A DNA stretch of 64,000 nucleotides, from NCBI GenBank assembly GCA_900088475.1, contig FLMG01003327.1, positions 677-64,676 on the forward strand, given 5' to 3'. The notes below the pieces were generated by a model that was not told the origin of the DNA, did no database searches, and saw nothing but the letters and a program-made list of their open reading frames with translations. Made by a program: the position numbers and the translations under genes. The stretch is from Hyphochytrium catenoides. Its lineage: Eukaryota; Sar; Hyphochytriomycetes; Hyphochytriales; Hyphochytriaceae. The number at the start of each line of letters is the position of its first letter. Within the stretch, counting starts at the first letter, position 1. Positions 47,835-58,763 of this stretch are shown piece after piece.

Positions 47835-48933
47835 GTCGGTATAGGCTCAAGGAAGAAAGTCATCCAAACCCTACAACTCCTCATTGAAAGGCCGTGATTG
47901 CAAGTGCTCAACTTTGCCAGACAATGTAGATATAACTAGTTAAGTTAACAGGAGACCCTTCACTTCTCTAGCCCCATTAGTCCTCTCGCTCATATCTTAC
48001 TGATCAAGCGACACTTCAAGAACTCTCTCTGGGTAAGACCATTATCTTGAGAAGTACCTCCATAGATATGCTCTGTGCTGGCTTAGTATGGAGCATCTTT
48101 CCATCATCGCGCGCTGAGCTTCAACGAACTTTTGTCTAGGTCTTTAAAGCTTTGACTTGCGTTCTGACTGACAAACGACCAACACCAATGTAACGTCATG
48201 CTTCTCTCTCCCTCTTCCCCCTTCCTACTCTACAACCCAACAAAAACGACAGTCCTCAGTCTAGAAGCGTACATATTGTCGACCGTCATGAGCTCATACT
48301 GAGAGGCTAGAACCTGAGTTCCCAAGCGTCTCCCTCATCTGCAGTCCGCAGTCTGCCCAGCATCTGAGTCTCTAACAGATTCTCAGTAAATTTCTGTTTT
48401 ATGAAGCTTTCTATTCTAATTTAATCTTCGTCAACAGTCTACCGCCTAAGAGAAGAACAAGGAGAACTGAGAGCCTTAATGAGCCAGTATTAGAGATCAA
48501 TACAAGGGTTATTAGAGATCTATCAAAACTACGTGTTTACTATTTAGAATGAGACACCCCTCCCACCCTTTGCATACATTTTGTTGTAAATAGTTCCAAG
48601 AGGCGGCGAATGTTTGAGATAGGAATCAGGTGCTGGGCTATGTTTACAATTAGGTTTATGGAGAATATATAGATTGGACTCCTCTGTACGCCCACCCATC
48701 CCGGCGCCATGATGACAAGGGAAGGGTCGAGCGGGCCGCAGGAACTCTGTCCGACGGCACTTCATCTGCAGACTGAGACAGAGATCATTGCGGCGCTTTC
48801 CGAAGATCTCCGAAACAAGGATTGACGGTTGCTTGGAAGTGAATAAGACAAGTCATCAGTTCTTGAAGAGCTATAGAAGACTCACAACAACGCGGTTATT
48901 TCTAATTTGTCCTTAGCATTGCTCTTTGGAACG
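47835..48933. other. Intergenic region
   Basis: No supported gene. The stretch is moderately AT-rich in its second half (about 48400-48660) with short frames only. It should contain the promoter of the gene at 48934. Confidence 0.45.
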
Positions 48934-50092
48934 ATGATGGAGGTAAACAGAGCAGATATAGACAATCTTCAAGCATCAAATCTTATGCACTTTGCATCGT
49001 CTCCTTCCTCTATGCAGCATACCGACACTAGCCCCGAGGTTCACTCGGCTAAGAATTCCGTTCCTTCGGCTACTTCTAGCTCTGTAATTTTAACGCAGCC
49101 AACCGCGACGGTAGCCCCGGCAAGAGAGTCTTCCAATGAGTTTTCAGCGCAAGTCAAGGCCAAAGCAAGCATTGTCTATGAAGATTTGACCCAGCGTGTA
49201 CAGAGTCAGGATGCAGCCGTTATCACGAAAGCTCTGCAGTACATGAATTTGAGCTACGCAGTGCTGCTGCTTGTCACCACCATCATGGGCTTTATGTCCG
49301 GTACCATCGTTGTCTCCCTATGTGTCCTGTAAGTGTATTGACCATCGACCTTGCTGGCACATTCAAGTGGATTCATTTTACCCTAGTTACGATTTAGTAG
49401 ATCCATGCCTCTCACGCTGTAGAATGGCTCTTCTGCTCTGCTTCTTTTCTTCTGCATCTGGCTTTGGGTGAAGCCAAACCCCAGCAACGACTTCGTGCGA
49501 TCTAACAAACGACATCTATTTCGTCTTCATTGCAGATTCTTTAGTCTCCTTGTAGTAGCGTTCGAGGTTCGGGAGATGCTTCCGTACAACGAGCACGTCG
49601 TCAGGAACTTTGGATTCCTCTTCACTGCGGGAGGCCGTGCCGGCCTGTTCTTCTAGTGCGTAGCGCTTCATGTCTCCTGTGACTGTTGTGCTTCTCTCAC
49701 CTAGAGTTCCTCTTCATAGTTTCTTACGCACGTTCCTCCCGTTGGGTTGCATTCCCTTCCCTTCCTGGTGTTTAAATCTCTCTGTCCGCATGACCCTTTG
49801 TACTAACTGGGTACTCTTATTTGTTGTCGATCCAGTGTCGGGACCCTCGCCTTCGCTGTGTCTTCCATTGGTCTGATCACAATGCTTATCTCCTACGCCT
49901 TTGCTCTTGTTCAAGGCTTTGTCATCTGGAAGGTAAGTCTCCTCTGCTTGGTCCTCTTTAGATGGCCTCCAAGCAGCTCATATTCTTTCTTCTATTGAAC
50001 ACACTCTTTGTAAATTATAGCATCCCGAGTATCGTGCTCAGCTGGAAGCTGCCGTAGAGTATCAGCGGCCTAGACAGCAAGGCAACGTCTAA
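48934..50092 (+). CDS. COPI-associated-type four-TM membrane protein
   Basis: Four exons, 48934-49328, 49536-49655, 49836-49932 and 50021-50092, sum to 684 bp and 227 residues with all phases closing. Residues 1-105 are polar, Ser/Thr/Ala-rich. Four hydrophobic segments follow (about 112-135, 138-150, 165-190, 193-212). The second half, with FGFLFTAGGRAGLFFYVGTL created by two splices, matches the GRG-x-FY-x-F-x-G pattern of the COPI-associated protein family. Members sit in Golgi or ER membranes and were found with COPI coats; their exact role is unclear. The short tail ends HPEYRAQLEAAVEY then a polar end. ATG 48934 and 48937 are adjacent; I chose the first. The family call rests on pattern recognition, and another tetraspan family is possible. 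Confidence 0.6.
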
Positions 50093-50646
50093 GGCGCTGG
50101 CCTAGCCCGTAACTGGGTCCAGTTGGAGCTCAACGCCCTATCAATTTGCGACTGTAGTCTCTTCCTCTCACTCTCTGCTTTGTGTCTTGCAAAGCTCCGT
50201 TCTTCTCGTGACCTTGATTCATGACTATCAGGCGTAGCCTGGTAATGGGCTCACTCTACGAGTGAGTATTTACTGATATCTCTCATATATATGAGCCTTT
50301 CAGAATCGATCCTCTTAGGAGTCTGGGGCCAATTGACATGAGAGGATTTTAGCTATCAACTTCCTGGCCTGACCTTCTTACTTCCCTGATGCGCACCCAG
50401 GAAATCCGTACCTTCCTTCTCACCTCTCGTCTCCTCTCTCTCTCTCTCACTCTTCGGCTCCAAAATCCTGCCGTAACTGATTCCCGTTGGAATGCTTAGA
50501 CCACTCAGCAAATGATGCGACCTCTGCCCTAATCAGCTTCCCTGATAATCCTCGTGTGTCGTGCCGTTGGCTTCCGCAATCTCCATCAATATCACATCTC
50601 GCCTCTTCTCTTTCCTTCCTTTCCCTGAAAGCTTACTTCGCTGAGG
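50093..50646. other. Convergent 3' intergenic region
   Basis: This separates the stops of the COPI-associated (+) and EF-P (-) genes. It holds a TCTC microsatellite near 50430-50450 and nothing else I can support. Confidence 0.45.
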
Positions 50647-51951
50647 CTATGCCCTGCTTACGTACTCCTTTCTCTCTGTATTCACGATAATAGTATCCCC
50701 CGTCTCGACAAAGGGTGGTACTTTGACCGTCACGCCATTGTCTAGCAGTGCAGGCTTGTGCACAGCCGTCACCGTCGCATTTTTGATAATAGCTTCAGTC
50801 CGCTACATGGCGAGAGACAAGAGCAATCAACACACACAGACAATCACACAGCTAATGGTACCGGGATACAGGGAAAGACTTGGGGTTGGAGATTAAAGAG
50901 AGAGAGAGAGTGAGGGAGAGAACATGCCAACACCATAGTGGAGACGGCAAGCAGGAAACAGGGTAGATGACCCTACCTGCACAACTGCCTTGATAGTGTC
51001 CGGAATGGTGATCTTGAAAGGTTGTCCCTTGTAGTTAAGCACCCTTACTTGCATCCCGTCGGTTAGGAACTGTGCTTTATCGCCTAACATCCCTACGTCA
51101 ACCTCCACCTAGTAAAGAACGTAGGCGTTGCGCGGGACAAGGGTAACATGGAAAGTGAGAGAGCCACAATAGTGAGTCCGGCAGGGATAAGACAGTGTGA
51201 AAGACTCAAGACTCCAGGACAAATAAAGGAGTGAGGAGTAATAGCCTCAAGAGTTAGGGGAAACATAATCGACAAGTCGAGGGAACAAGCGAAAGAGGGT
51301 GAGAGAAGGAAGACAGGAAGAGAAGGAGAACAAAGAAGAGGGGACCAAAGAGAGAGAGGAAAGGAAGAGAGAGGATTCAAGAGAGACGGGGGAGAAGGGA
51401 TTTCTTCTCTTTCCATCTCCAGGCCAACCTGTTCATAGGTGTTGGGCTCCATCAGCACAAGTTTCTTTCCCTCCACGTAGAGAACCTGATACGTCGTAGG
51501 ATCTTCAAGCGATACCTTCTCTACCGACTCCGCAGACCTAAACCGATGGTTAAGTTTACCGCCTGTCTTCTGATCCTTCAGCTCCACCTAAGAAGAAGGA
51601 GACAAGGTTTAGGCAACATAAATGGTTCATCGACAGTATGCCTATCCTGGTCAAGCCAGACGGCAAGCTCTACCGCCATCATTCTTGTGAGGATAGCAAG
51701 CTGCATAGTGAAATCGAGGCAAGGAATACCTGCATGAAAGCGCCGCCTTTGCCTGGCTTGACGTGCTGAGCTTTGACGACCTCATACGTCTTATCGTTCA
51801 GCTCTATGGTCATACCGATTCTCACTTGATTGCCTGTGATTGAAATATACCGAGCTGGTATGGCCACCCCGAGTCTCCTCCCTGCCGGCAGCCCTGACCC
51901 ACTCCATGGCCCACAGCCTTGGATCCCTCGGACAGCTAATCGGCGGATCAT
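50647..51951 (-). CDS. efp: Elongation factor P, organelle-targeted
   Basis: Four exons, 51951-51730, 51587-51429, 51108-50977 and 50802-50647, each a whole number of codons, encode 222 residues (bacterial EF-P has about 188). EF-P relieves ribosome stalling at polyproline runs on bacterial-type ribosomes, so this one should work in a mitochondrion or plastid. Domain I has GNQVRIGMTIELNDKTYEVV and KPGKGGAF, with the loop Lys that is modified in many bacteria. Domain II has TTYQVLYVEGKKLVLMEPNT, YEQ joined by splicing to VEVDVG, and QPFKITIPD. Domain III has HKPALLDNGVTVKVPPFVET. The first about 35 residues (MIRRLAVRGIQG and on) are an Arg/Gly-rich presequence. One donor (GTTGGC at 51428) is weak but is required by the homology. 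The gene is divergent from KHDC4. Confidence 0.93.
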
Positions 51952-52563
51952 TCTCTTGGATTAACAGAGCTGCTGCTAACAGAGCGATGGCAAACGCAAT
52001 GAAAATCTTCAACTGAATCTCCAGAAAAACTCCAAACTCCAGGACCATCAACTTCCTTCATCCCGTCCCATAATAGTCGCATATGTCTCACAAACATTGC
52101 TGGCTACGCCGTATCGCTGTTCCTACTATGTACGATAACTCCCATTATTGGACCCTTGATAGAAATAGACAATAGGATTTACACCCCTGAGCGACAATGT
52201 TGGGGTGAGGTAGGGTCTTTCTGTCCGTTAGCGGTAATGAGTGCAATTGGATCATCTTCCATCATCAGCTGCTGCTGCTCAACTGGAGAATTGAGATGAA
52301 GATTAATCCTCTCGATGAAGGCTGGTCTCTCTGTCGTCCCATGCTCTAAGGGCTCATGAGGACTTACACCCGCCGGCGCATAGGTCTAGATAGAGTCTGT
52401 CGAGAGTGAGCGGGCTCACGAGCGCGTCTGAGGTTAGGGGAGAAGAGAGAAGGTCTTCCGTCAATGAGATGGAGACCTAATCATCCCAGTCCTTGGGAGT
52501 GCCATCCTCGTGCGAGTCTGCCTGTCACGCCATCACCGAGGGTATTTCTGTCTCCCAACCACC
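51952..52563. promoter_or_regulatory. Shared upstream region of divergent EF-P and KHDC4 genes
   Basis: About 610 bp lies between the ATG codons of two divergent genes and should carry both promoters. No TATA-like or other element stands out. A frame on the minus strand (52051-51791) is open but overlaps the EF-P start in another frame and looks like chance. Confidence 0.35.
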
Positions 52564-54980
52564 ATGGCTCAGCAGGGCATACAGTAAGTGATGGCTTGGA
52601 CTAAGGGTTTGCTGACGGAATACGGGCAAGAGGAGGAAAAAGAAGTAATCCGCGAAGAAAGAGAAGAGTTGGGGTCAAACAAATATAGAAGTGAGAGGAG
52701 GGACTAAGGCAAAGACGATGGAGCTGACAATAGAAGGCGATATTAGAGACAGAAAGCGACAACACAGGGGGCCCATAAATAACCAGAGAAATGAGCTATC
52801 GGTGATAGAGCTGATGGGGTCATAGGTCTAACATTACTCTCTCATATCTGATCAACTCTATAATAAGGCGGAAGAGGAAATGGGATCAGCCTGGAGTTTT
52901 ACCGGCAACCTACGCGCAGGTAGCAGCTACCACGGTGATGCTATCTAACAAAGGAGTGCTGAAGGGAGACGAGCCAGATGTATTCACCATGGATTATGAC
53001 ATCAACAATGTAGGCAACAGGTAAGGGCATCCGCGCGGGCAGAGGAGGACATACCGCCATTCCGAAGGCTGCGAAGTAGCCAAACAAGGCTGAACTGACA
53101 ACAAGAACACCCACAGGGAGAAAGAGAAAAGAGAGAGGGAGGGGAAAAGAGGATGCAGCCCAGTGAAGAGGAAGGGAATGTGTTGAAACTAAGAGAACAA
53201 CTTCCCTGTCGCCCTCCGTCCGAGAGCTTATGGCAGCCCACTCTTTCTCATCTTTTCTACCCCTCACACCTTTGCTCTTTCCAGGCACATTCTCACGAAA
53301 CGCGAGACCCACGATCGCATCAAGGAAGAGACAGGTGCCGCCCTTGTGGTGCGCGGCAGGTAATAGACTTGTGCAGCTGAGAAAGGTCGTCCATAAAGAG
53401 ACAATAACGAAGGCAAAGTACCCGTCAGGGGTTGAGAGTTAGGAATATTAGCGGTCGCCATGGATCCATGTATACTAGCGGAAAAGTTCTAGGTTATGCT
53501 GGATGGTGTTGCTGAGAGAGAGGAGGCAAACTTAGAGTTCCCACCTCCTGTTCACACTTCAATGCCTTTCCCAGGTTCAAGCCTCCTGGAGCTTCGGACC
53601 CTGCTCCCTCAGAGCGGCCGCTGTTTCTTCATGTCACAGCCGAAACCCAAGAAGCGTTGAATAATGCAGCTACCTTGATAAGGAAGATAACGGAGATGGG
53701 CGCAGCAGCCTTTGGTGGTGAGTACTCTCTGCTCTGGGCCCTCTTCCTGCTTCCCTCTTTAAAACTCTCTGCTCCATGTGGTCCTTGTGCTATAGAATAA
53801 AGATGCAATTCTAGTGTCTCAGGCTCTCCTTCGCCCTGCCGCGCTATGTCTGTTGCGTAGTATCCCTCCCAATTCCCTTTGGAACTCCTTATTCCTTTTC
53901 CCACTTTTCTTTACCTAAAAGACTTCCCCAAGTCCTTTCTTGCTATCTTGCATTGCTATATCTTAGTGACCGTTGCCTCCTGTATCGTGAAGTGCGTACT
54001 GCTGATATCTTCGTGCGCTTCTCACTAAGTAGATCTTTCTTCATTCGCCGCTCTTTGTCGGGATATCCCTTCTAGGCGGGAATGGAGGACGGATTGCAGC
54101 AGCTGAACCTCATAACACCTCGTCTGGCTCCCGATACCCATCCCCTCGCGCTCCCGGCGGACGTCAGCAATGCACCATATACATGGGCATAGAGAACGAG
54201 CCTGTCTTCAAGCTCAAGCAGCGGCTGGTGGGAACGAAAGGGGCCTATCTGAAGTATATAACTATGCTTACAGGAGCGAGAGTGCAAATCAGAGGCTTGA
54301 CGTCAGGACACTTAGGTAAAACATGAGGTGGATACATCTGAGAGGTTGTTTAGGAGTGAATCACGCATAGCAGGACGTGCCTGGCAAGCGTTTCATTTCG
54401 ATTCTTCTTGGTTAGCAAACTCGTTCCAGATCTGTTTATCTTCTCATCCTTCGTTCTTAACCCTGTTAGTTAGAAATCTCCTCTGTGGGTGGCTGCCACT
54501 GGTTCTTTGTTGCTCAACTGCCTTTATTGTGCTCAGTGCCATGGAGCTCTGGTCGTGGTGTTGCCTAGATTACAACTCCGCTTTCGGCTCTTGCGTAGAA
54601 CCACCTTATAACCAAGAGGCACCAGAGCCTTTGCACCTGCATGTGACTTGCAATTCAGCAGAGGGTTTCCGAGAAGCTCGTGCGTTAGTGGAGAGCTTGG
54701 TCGAGACCGTCCGGCAGGACTATCGAGAATGGCATACAAAGTTTGGCGTCACACCTCCCATCCTCCCAGACCTGTACAACCCCCACGGTATGTCTCCCCG
54801 CTCTCTTCTCAAGATCCTTTCTCCCTACGGCCTATCTTGCCCGGATTGAGTCTTTCTGCCACCTCTGCAGCAATATCTCATCGGGATGGCGCAACTAAGA
54901 ACAAGATATCTCTGTCCATTATTATAGGCCAGGCTCCTCATTCTGGCCAAGAAGGCCAACATGGCAACTGGCGGCAGTGA
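52564..54980 (+). CDS. khdc4: KHDC4/BLOM7-like KH-domain RNA-binding protein
   Basis: Seven exons (52564-52583, 52868-53020, 53285-53359, 53575-53717, 54076-54315, 54599-54787, 54871-54980) sum to 930 bp and 309 residues, with every phase closing. The N-terminus has KRKWDQPG, matching the SKWDQP start of KHDC4. KH1 is YDINNVGNRHILTKRETHDR and on, with GAALVVRGR in place of the GAAVSTRGR of the human protein, then RPLFLHVTA. KH2 is YMGIENEPVFKLKQRLVG and on, with GARVQIRGLTSGHL, then EPLHLHVTC. KHDC4 (BLOM7, KIAA0907) binds pre-mRNA and the spliceosome in animals; a plant relative also exists. The protein is shorter than human KHDC4 (about 614) and lacks its Pro-rich C-terminus. The first exon is only 20 bp after an ATG in good context (accATGG). 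A role in splicing is inferred. Confidence 0.88.
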
Positions 54981-55322
54981 AGATTCTATCGTTTGACGGC
55001 TTTTCTGTTGGCGGGTTCTAAACATTCCTCCTCGTTTCCTCTGCCCGCTTTACAAGCTCGTTCGCTCGTTCCCATCTCAGCCACTTGCCACCTCTTGCAA
55101 GAGATATCTCAGGGGACGGAAAGATGGCAAGAATATCTTCCCCTGATAAATAGATTGGAGGCCCCGAGAGGAAGTGAAAGCTTAGAAGTAGGAACGAGCC
55201 CTCAGTTCAGCCTCAGGATCGCTTGGCTGCCAAGATGGGAAGAGACAGTAGTACAATAGTGGAGGTGGAAGCGGCTACTCCCGTGGTAAGGGATAACCAG
55301 ATTATGTAGATAAAAGCGCAAC
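54981..55322. other. Convergent 3' intergenic region
   Basis: This separates the stops of the KHDC4-like (+) and COQ7-like (-) genes. I see nothing else in it. Confidence 0.45.
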
Positions 55323-57030
55323 TTATATTTTAGAAGCCGCCCACAAGGCCAGCTTATAGCCGTACTTCACCGTCGATTGAAGGGATCCTGGAAGGGACTG
55401 CTTGAGGCCCTACTCAGATAAAGATCATGATTGAGAGCGCCAGAGGAACGGCGGTCAATGGGGCGGTAGGGACGAGGGAGACTGAAAAGATAACCTAGCA
55501 ATAAAGTCTCGCCACTTACCTCTCCTTCTGCCTGCTCGGTGATGGACTGCAGATCCATACCGACCTCCTTATCTCGGTGGGCTTTGAACATCTAAAAGTC
55601 GGTTGAAAGACGGGAAAAAAGCAATGAGCACTTTGCTAGACGAGCCCGTTCTCACCTCTCTTTCCTCAAGATCGCACCTTCCTCTGCGGAGGCCCTTCCT
55701 CTTTGAAAGCTTGGCAGCGAGATCTCTATTTCCGACTCACCTCTTTCAGTTCCTGCTCCTCTCCGTATTGGCTGTGTATCTCTCTGATTTGGTCGTTGTA
55801 GTACTCGCTTACTGCGCTTCTAACACCAGCTTCCACCGCCTGTGTCACCTGTGGACCCAGTAAACCTGAAACGCTACCTGCGCATTGAAGTTGGACGACA
55901 GTGAGACCCAGCATTTACAGAAGTAGAGACAGAGAAAGACACTTTGGCAGCTGACGCCGCCACCACCTGTGCAAGACAGGTAGAGCCAATTGTTCTTGAC
56001 TATTGCCCAATACTCTCCGCTCCCTTATCTCGTCGTCTCTTTCCTCTCTTGATTAAAGAGCTAGTATTGATTCCCCTCTCACCTAGCACTGCGGTTCCTG
56101 CCTCTAATACCGGTAGAAGAGCGGAGGGTCGTACTCCTCGATCCCTAAGGACATCCTCGATTCTATCCAGGTACAAAGGAGACCCAGAGCTAGGCTGTGT
56201 GAAGAGTTCAGTCACGAGAGTAGGAGGGTACACCATTTAGCAAGAGAGACAACATAGAAAAAGCTTCAGAGGTAAACGGAACAGTCAGACTGTGGAGGCA
56301 ATCGAGCCATTGATGGGAGCACACCTGAGCTACCTCTGGAATTGTACCGAGGTAATCTGTCTTGCCCTGATAGGTGCAGACGACGTGTGTAAGAGAGCGA
56401 ACGCTGAAGACGAGGACGAGCATAGGGAAGTGAACCCGAAGAGCAGGCAAAGAGAAGAGAGCAAAGGTAAGGCATAGAGCAGAGATTTAGCCAGGTTCCA
56501 CTCAATCTAAGAAGGGCAGGCTGCCACCAAACTTAGTCATAATAACCTAGAGTCTACTGGTGCCCTTCCGCTGAGGCCAAAGGATGCAGTTTACCTGAGC
56601 TTCTGCTGCTTGAAGAGTGAGGACCTCCGCCGCGTGTGAGGAGCGGATCATCTCTTCCAGCTCCTCTCTCCTTGCTCTCTTCTGGCGGAGTTCCTGTATC
56701 GAATCCACCACCACCTCCGGAGCAAGGCGCTCAGATTCCGTTTGCTGGGTTTGCTTGCTCTGCTGCAGAGAGGTAGGGAGAGGAGGTTGGTCCCAACAAG
56801 TGACAGATGAGCCAAAGGCCATTCCAAACAGAGAGAAGTGAGACTGGAGCTTAACGTTAAACGACAGAATGTAGCGCGTGAGAACCTGTTTCCGCCTTTC
56901 TACCTACATTTGGCCTAACTATCTTTCGCATCGGATTCTCATCCTGAGCACCTGTCCACCCAAGGGACCGAAAGCCCCTTCGTGCAGGAGTTAAAGACCC
57001 AAATAACCGAGAACTTCTTCTAGATAACAT
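55323..57030 (-). CDS. coq7: COQ7-like (demethoxyubiquinone hydroxylase family) mitochondrial protein with altered metal ligands
   Basis: ATG 57030 opens a classic mitochondrial presequence (MLSRRSSRLFGSLTPARRG). Exons follow at 57030-56908, 56762-56595, 56366-56325, about 56215-56090, about 55890-55748, about 55592-55525 and about 55412-55323 (stop TAA 55325-55323). COQ7 hydroxylates demethoxyubiquinone at the inner mitochondrial membrane. Family features: SSHAAEV (first helix Glu), RGVRPSALLPVLEAGTAVLG, QAVEAGV with its Glu, SEYYNDQIREI, MFKAHRDKEVG and the C-terminal STVKYGYKLALWAASKI. Against human COQ7, Glu60, Glu142 and Glu178 have counterparts, but the Glu90-x-x-His93 pair and His181 do not: the position of His181 is Met in KEVGM, and the segment before LYLDRIEDVL has no E-x-x-H. 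Either a small exon was missed or the protein is not a normal diiron enzyme. The family call is firm; the activity is doubtful. Confidence 0.8.
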
Positions 57031-57643
57031 TGTATATAAAGACCAGCCGCCGAGGACTGCCTTATACTCTCACGGAGCTCAAACGGCAGCTCTGGAGAAC
57101 TCTGAGACCTATACCTCAGCCCCTCAATCGCTGCCAGAGACGCAATGATATCGGGAAAGCATACGCAGATTCTTCAGAAGAGATGAGAACCGAAAATGGA
57201 CGTTAGCGGCCATTAAATCAGCCTAGCCGTTACCCAAACAGGGTAAGCCTGCAATGGGAAGGGAAAGTAGCCGTTGGCGCAGGTTGGTCGTTAGGAAGAG
57301 CGGGCTGCTGAGAGAGTAACAATGTTTCCTAGTTGGACCAAACGTCAGAGTGAACCTGTGAGGTTGGTGACAGTGCGTCTCTCCTCCAGAGTGGTAGGAG
57401 CTGAGACAGATGCTCCACCGAGTAGATGTGTAAGGTGTGCGAGTAGATAGGCGCGAGTAAGGTGTTCGTCGTCCTCCCTTGCCGCTTGTGGTCTGCCTTT
57501 GGCTATTAAGTGTGTTGGGATTCCGAGGTGGCTCCAGACCTGACGCATCACAGCCCCCCGAGACTAGAACATCGCGAAGCGGGGGGCAGTAAGGTGACAG
57601 CACCACCACTGAGTACTCCAGGGCCTCAGAATAGAGTTCAGCA
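57031..57643. other. Upstream region of divergent COQ7-like and RS-protein genes
   Basis: About 610 bp between two divergent start codons, so it should hold both promoters. A minus-strand frame at 57609-57223 and a second overlapping it have some protein character and acceptor-like sites near 57256, but they do not join to the COQ7 frame and I do not call a gene. Confidence 0.35.
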
Positions 57644-58763
57644 ATGGCTCAGTGTCCTCAATGCTGGACAGGGACATGTACACGGCACCGCAACCAGGAC
57701 AGCGGCAGAGGGCTGCAGCAGAAGGTCCAGTCAACCGTCAAGAACCCAGCAGAGACCCTGAAAAAGATGTATGACCAGCTAGTAGCACCTCAGCTCGCCA
57801 AGCTAGAGAAATTGGAGCAGGCTGCCAAGTCGGAGGCACAGAACGAAGAGGGACATGAGGTGTACAAGAAGGTAGGGAACGCCTGTGACACTGACTGCAT
57901 TCAGACGGTCAGATTAGTAAAGGCTAATGCCACTTACGTTCTGTTTTATCATTGTACAGAAAATAGACAAAGAGAGAAAGAAAATTCAAGAGAAAGGGCT
58001 TTCGAAGCGCAAGATGTCCTCAAAGGAGCTCAAGCTACTTCAGTCCGGTCTGAATGCACAGAGTGTCTCCATGCTAGCTCAAGATGACACGGACAGTGAG
58101 GGCGACCGTCGGAAGAGGAAAAAGTAGGGTCTTACTTGATTCCTGTCCCTACCTGGTTTGCTCTCTCTCTTATCTGTAGACCAGCTTTGTCTCAAATCTC
58201 TGTCCTATCTACTGGCTTTAGATTTTTAAGGTGCCTCAGTGCGGCGGCATCTGCTCATCCTATCTTCCTTTTCCCGTTCGTTCATTCTCGAAAACACCCT
58301 CCTCATCCCTCTTAAAAGCTCTTCGCTCTCGTGCTTTCTAGCAATTCACCGTACTGATGGTAACCACATTCGCAGGAAGAAAGAGTCTTCAAGATCTAAG
58401 AAGGATTCCAAGAAAAAGAAGAGCAAGGAAGAACGAAAGAAGAAGTCGAAAAGAAAGAAACGCAGTCGGGCCGACGAGTCAGAGGAGGATAGTTCCAGTT
58501 CTTCTGACTCTGAAGGAAGCACTACTGACGGTTCCTCAAACGAGAAGCGGCAGAGGTCGCGCAAAAAGGAACGAGAACGAAGTCCCCCATTCAAACGAGC
58601 TAGAGATAGAAGTAGAAGTCGAGATAGAGGCCGAAGTGATAGCAGGGAGAGGACAAGTCGACGAAGTAGAAGCCGAGATAGAGACAGAGGTCGAGACCAG
58701 CGTAGCGAAAGCAGAGAGAGAAGAGTCAGACGAAGTAGAAGTCGTGACCGAAGCCGCAGTTGA
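57644..58763 (+). CDS. RS-rich nuclear protein, probably splicing-related
   Basis: Three exons, 57644-57871, 57960-58123 and 58376-58763, give 259 residues in phase. The N-terminus has a small Cys/His cluster, CPQCWTGTCTRH (C-x2-C-x4-C-x2-H), that could bind zinc. A charged helical region follows (about residues 25-130, with YDQLVAPQLAKLEKLEQA and KERKKIQEKGLSKRK). Then comes a Lys-rich stretch, a Ser/Asp/Glu acidic run, and a C-terminal tail (about 190-259) of Arg-Ser, Arg-Asp and Arg-Glu repeats ending in SRS. Tails of this kind are phosphorylated in splicing factors and direct proteins to nuclear speckles. No RRM is present, so it is not a standard SR protein. I do not recognise the exact family; a spliceosome-associated or mRNA-processing role is inferred. 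Confidence 0.75.

Noticed and set aside
51791-52051. Minus-strand frame beginning with a hydrophobic, signal-like stretch overlapping the EF-P start
   Set aside because: It is in a different frame from EF-P and overlaps its first exon; the EF-P frame has its own ATG and presequence.
57223-57609. Minus-strand frames with a good acceptor near 57256, possibly an upstream COQ7 exon
   Set aside because: The COQ7 frame starts cleanly at ATG 57030 with a mitochondrial presequence, and these frames do not join it in phase through a believable donor.
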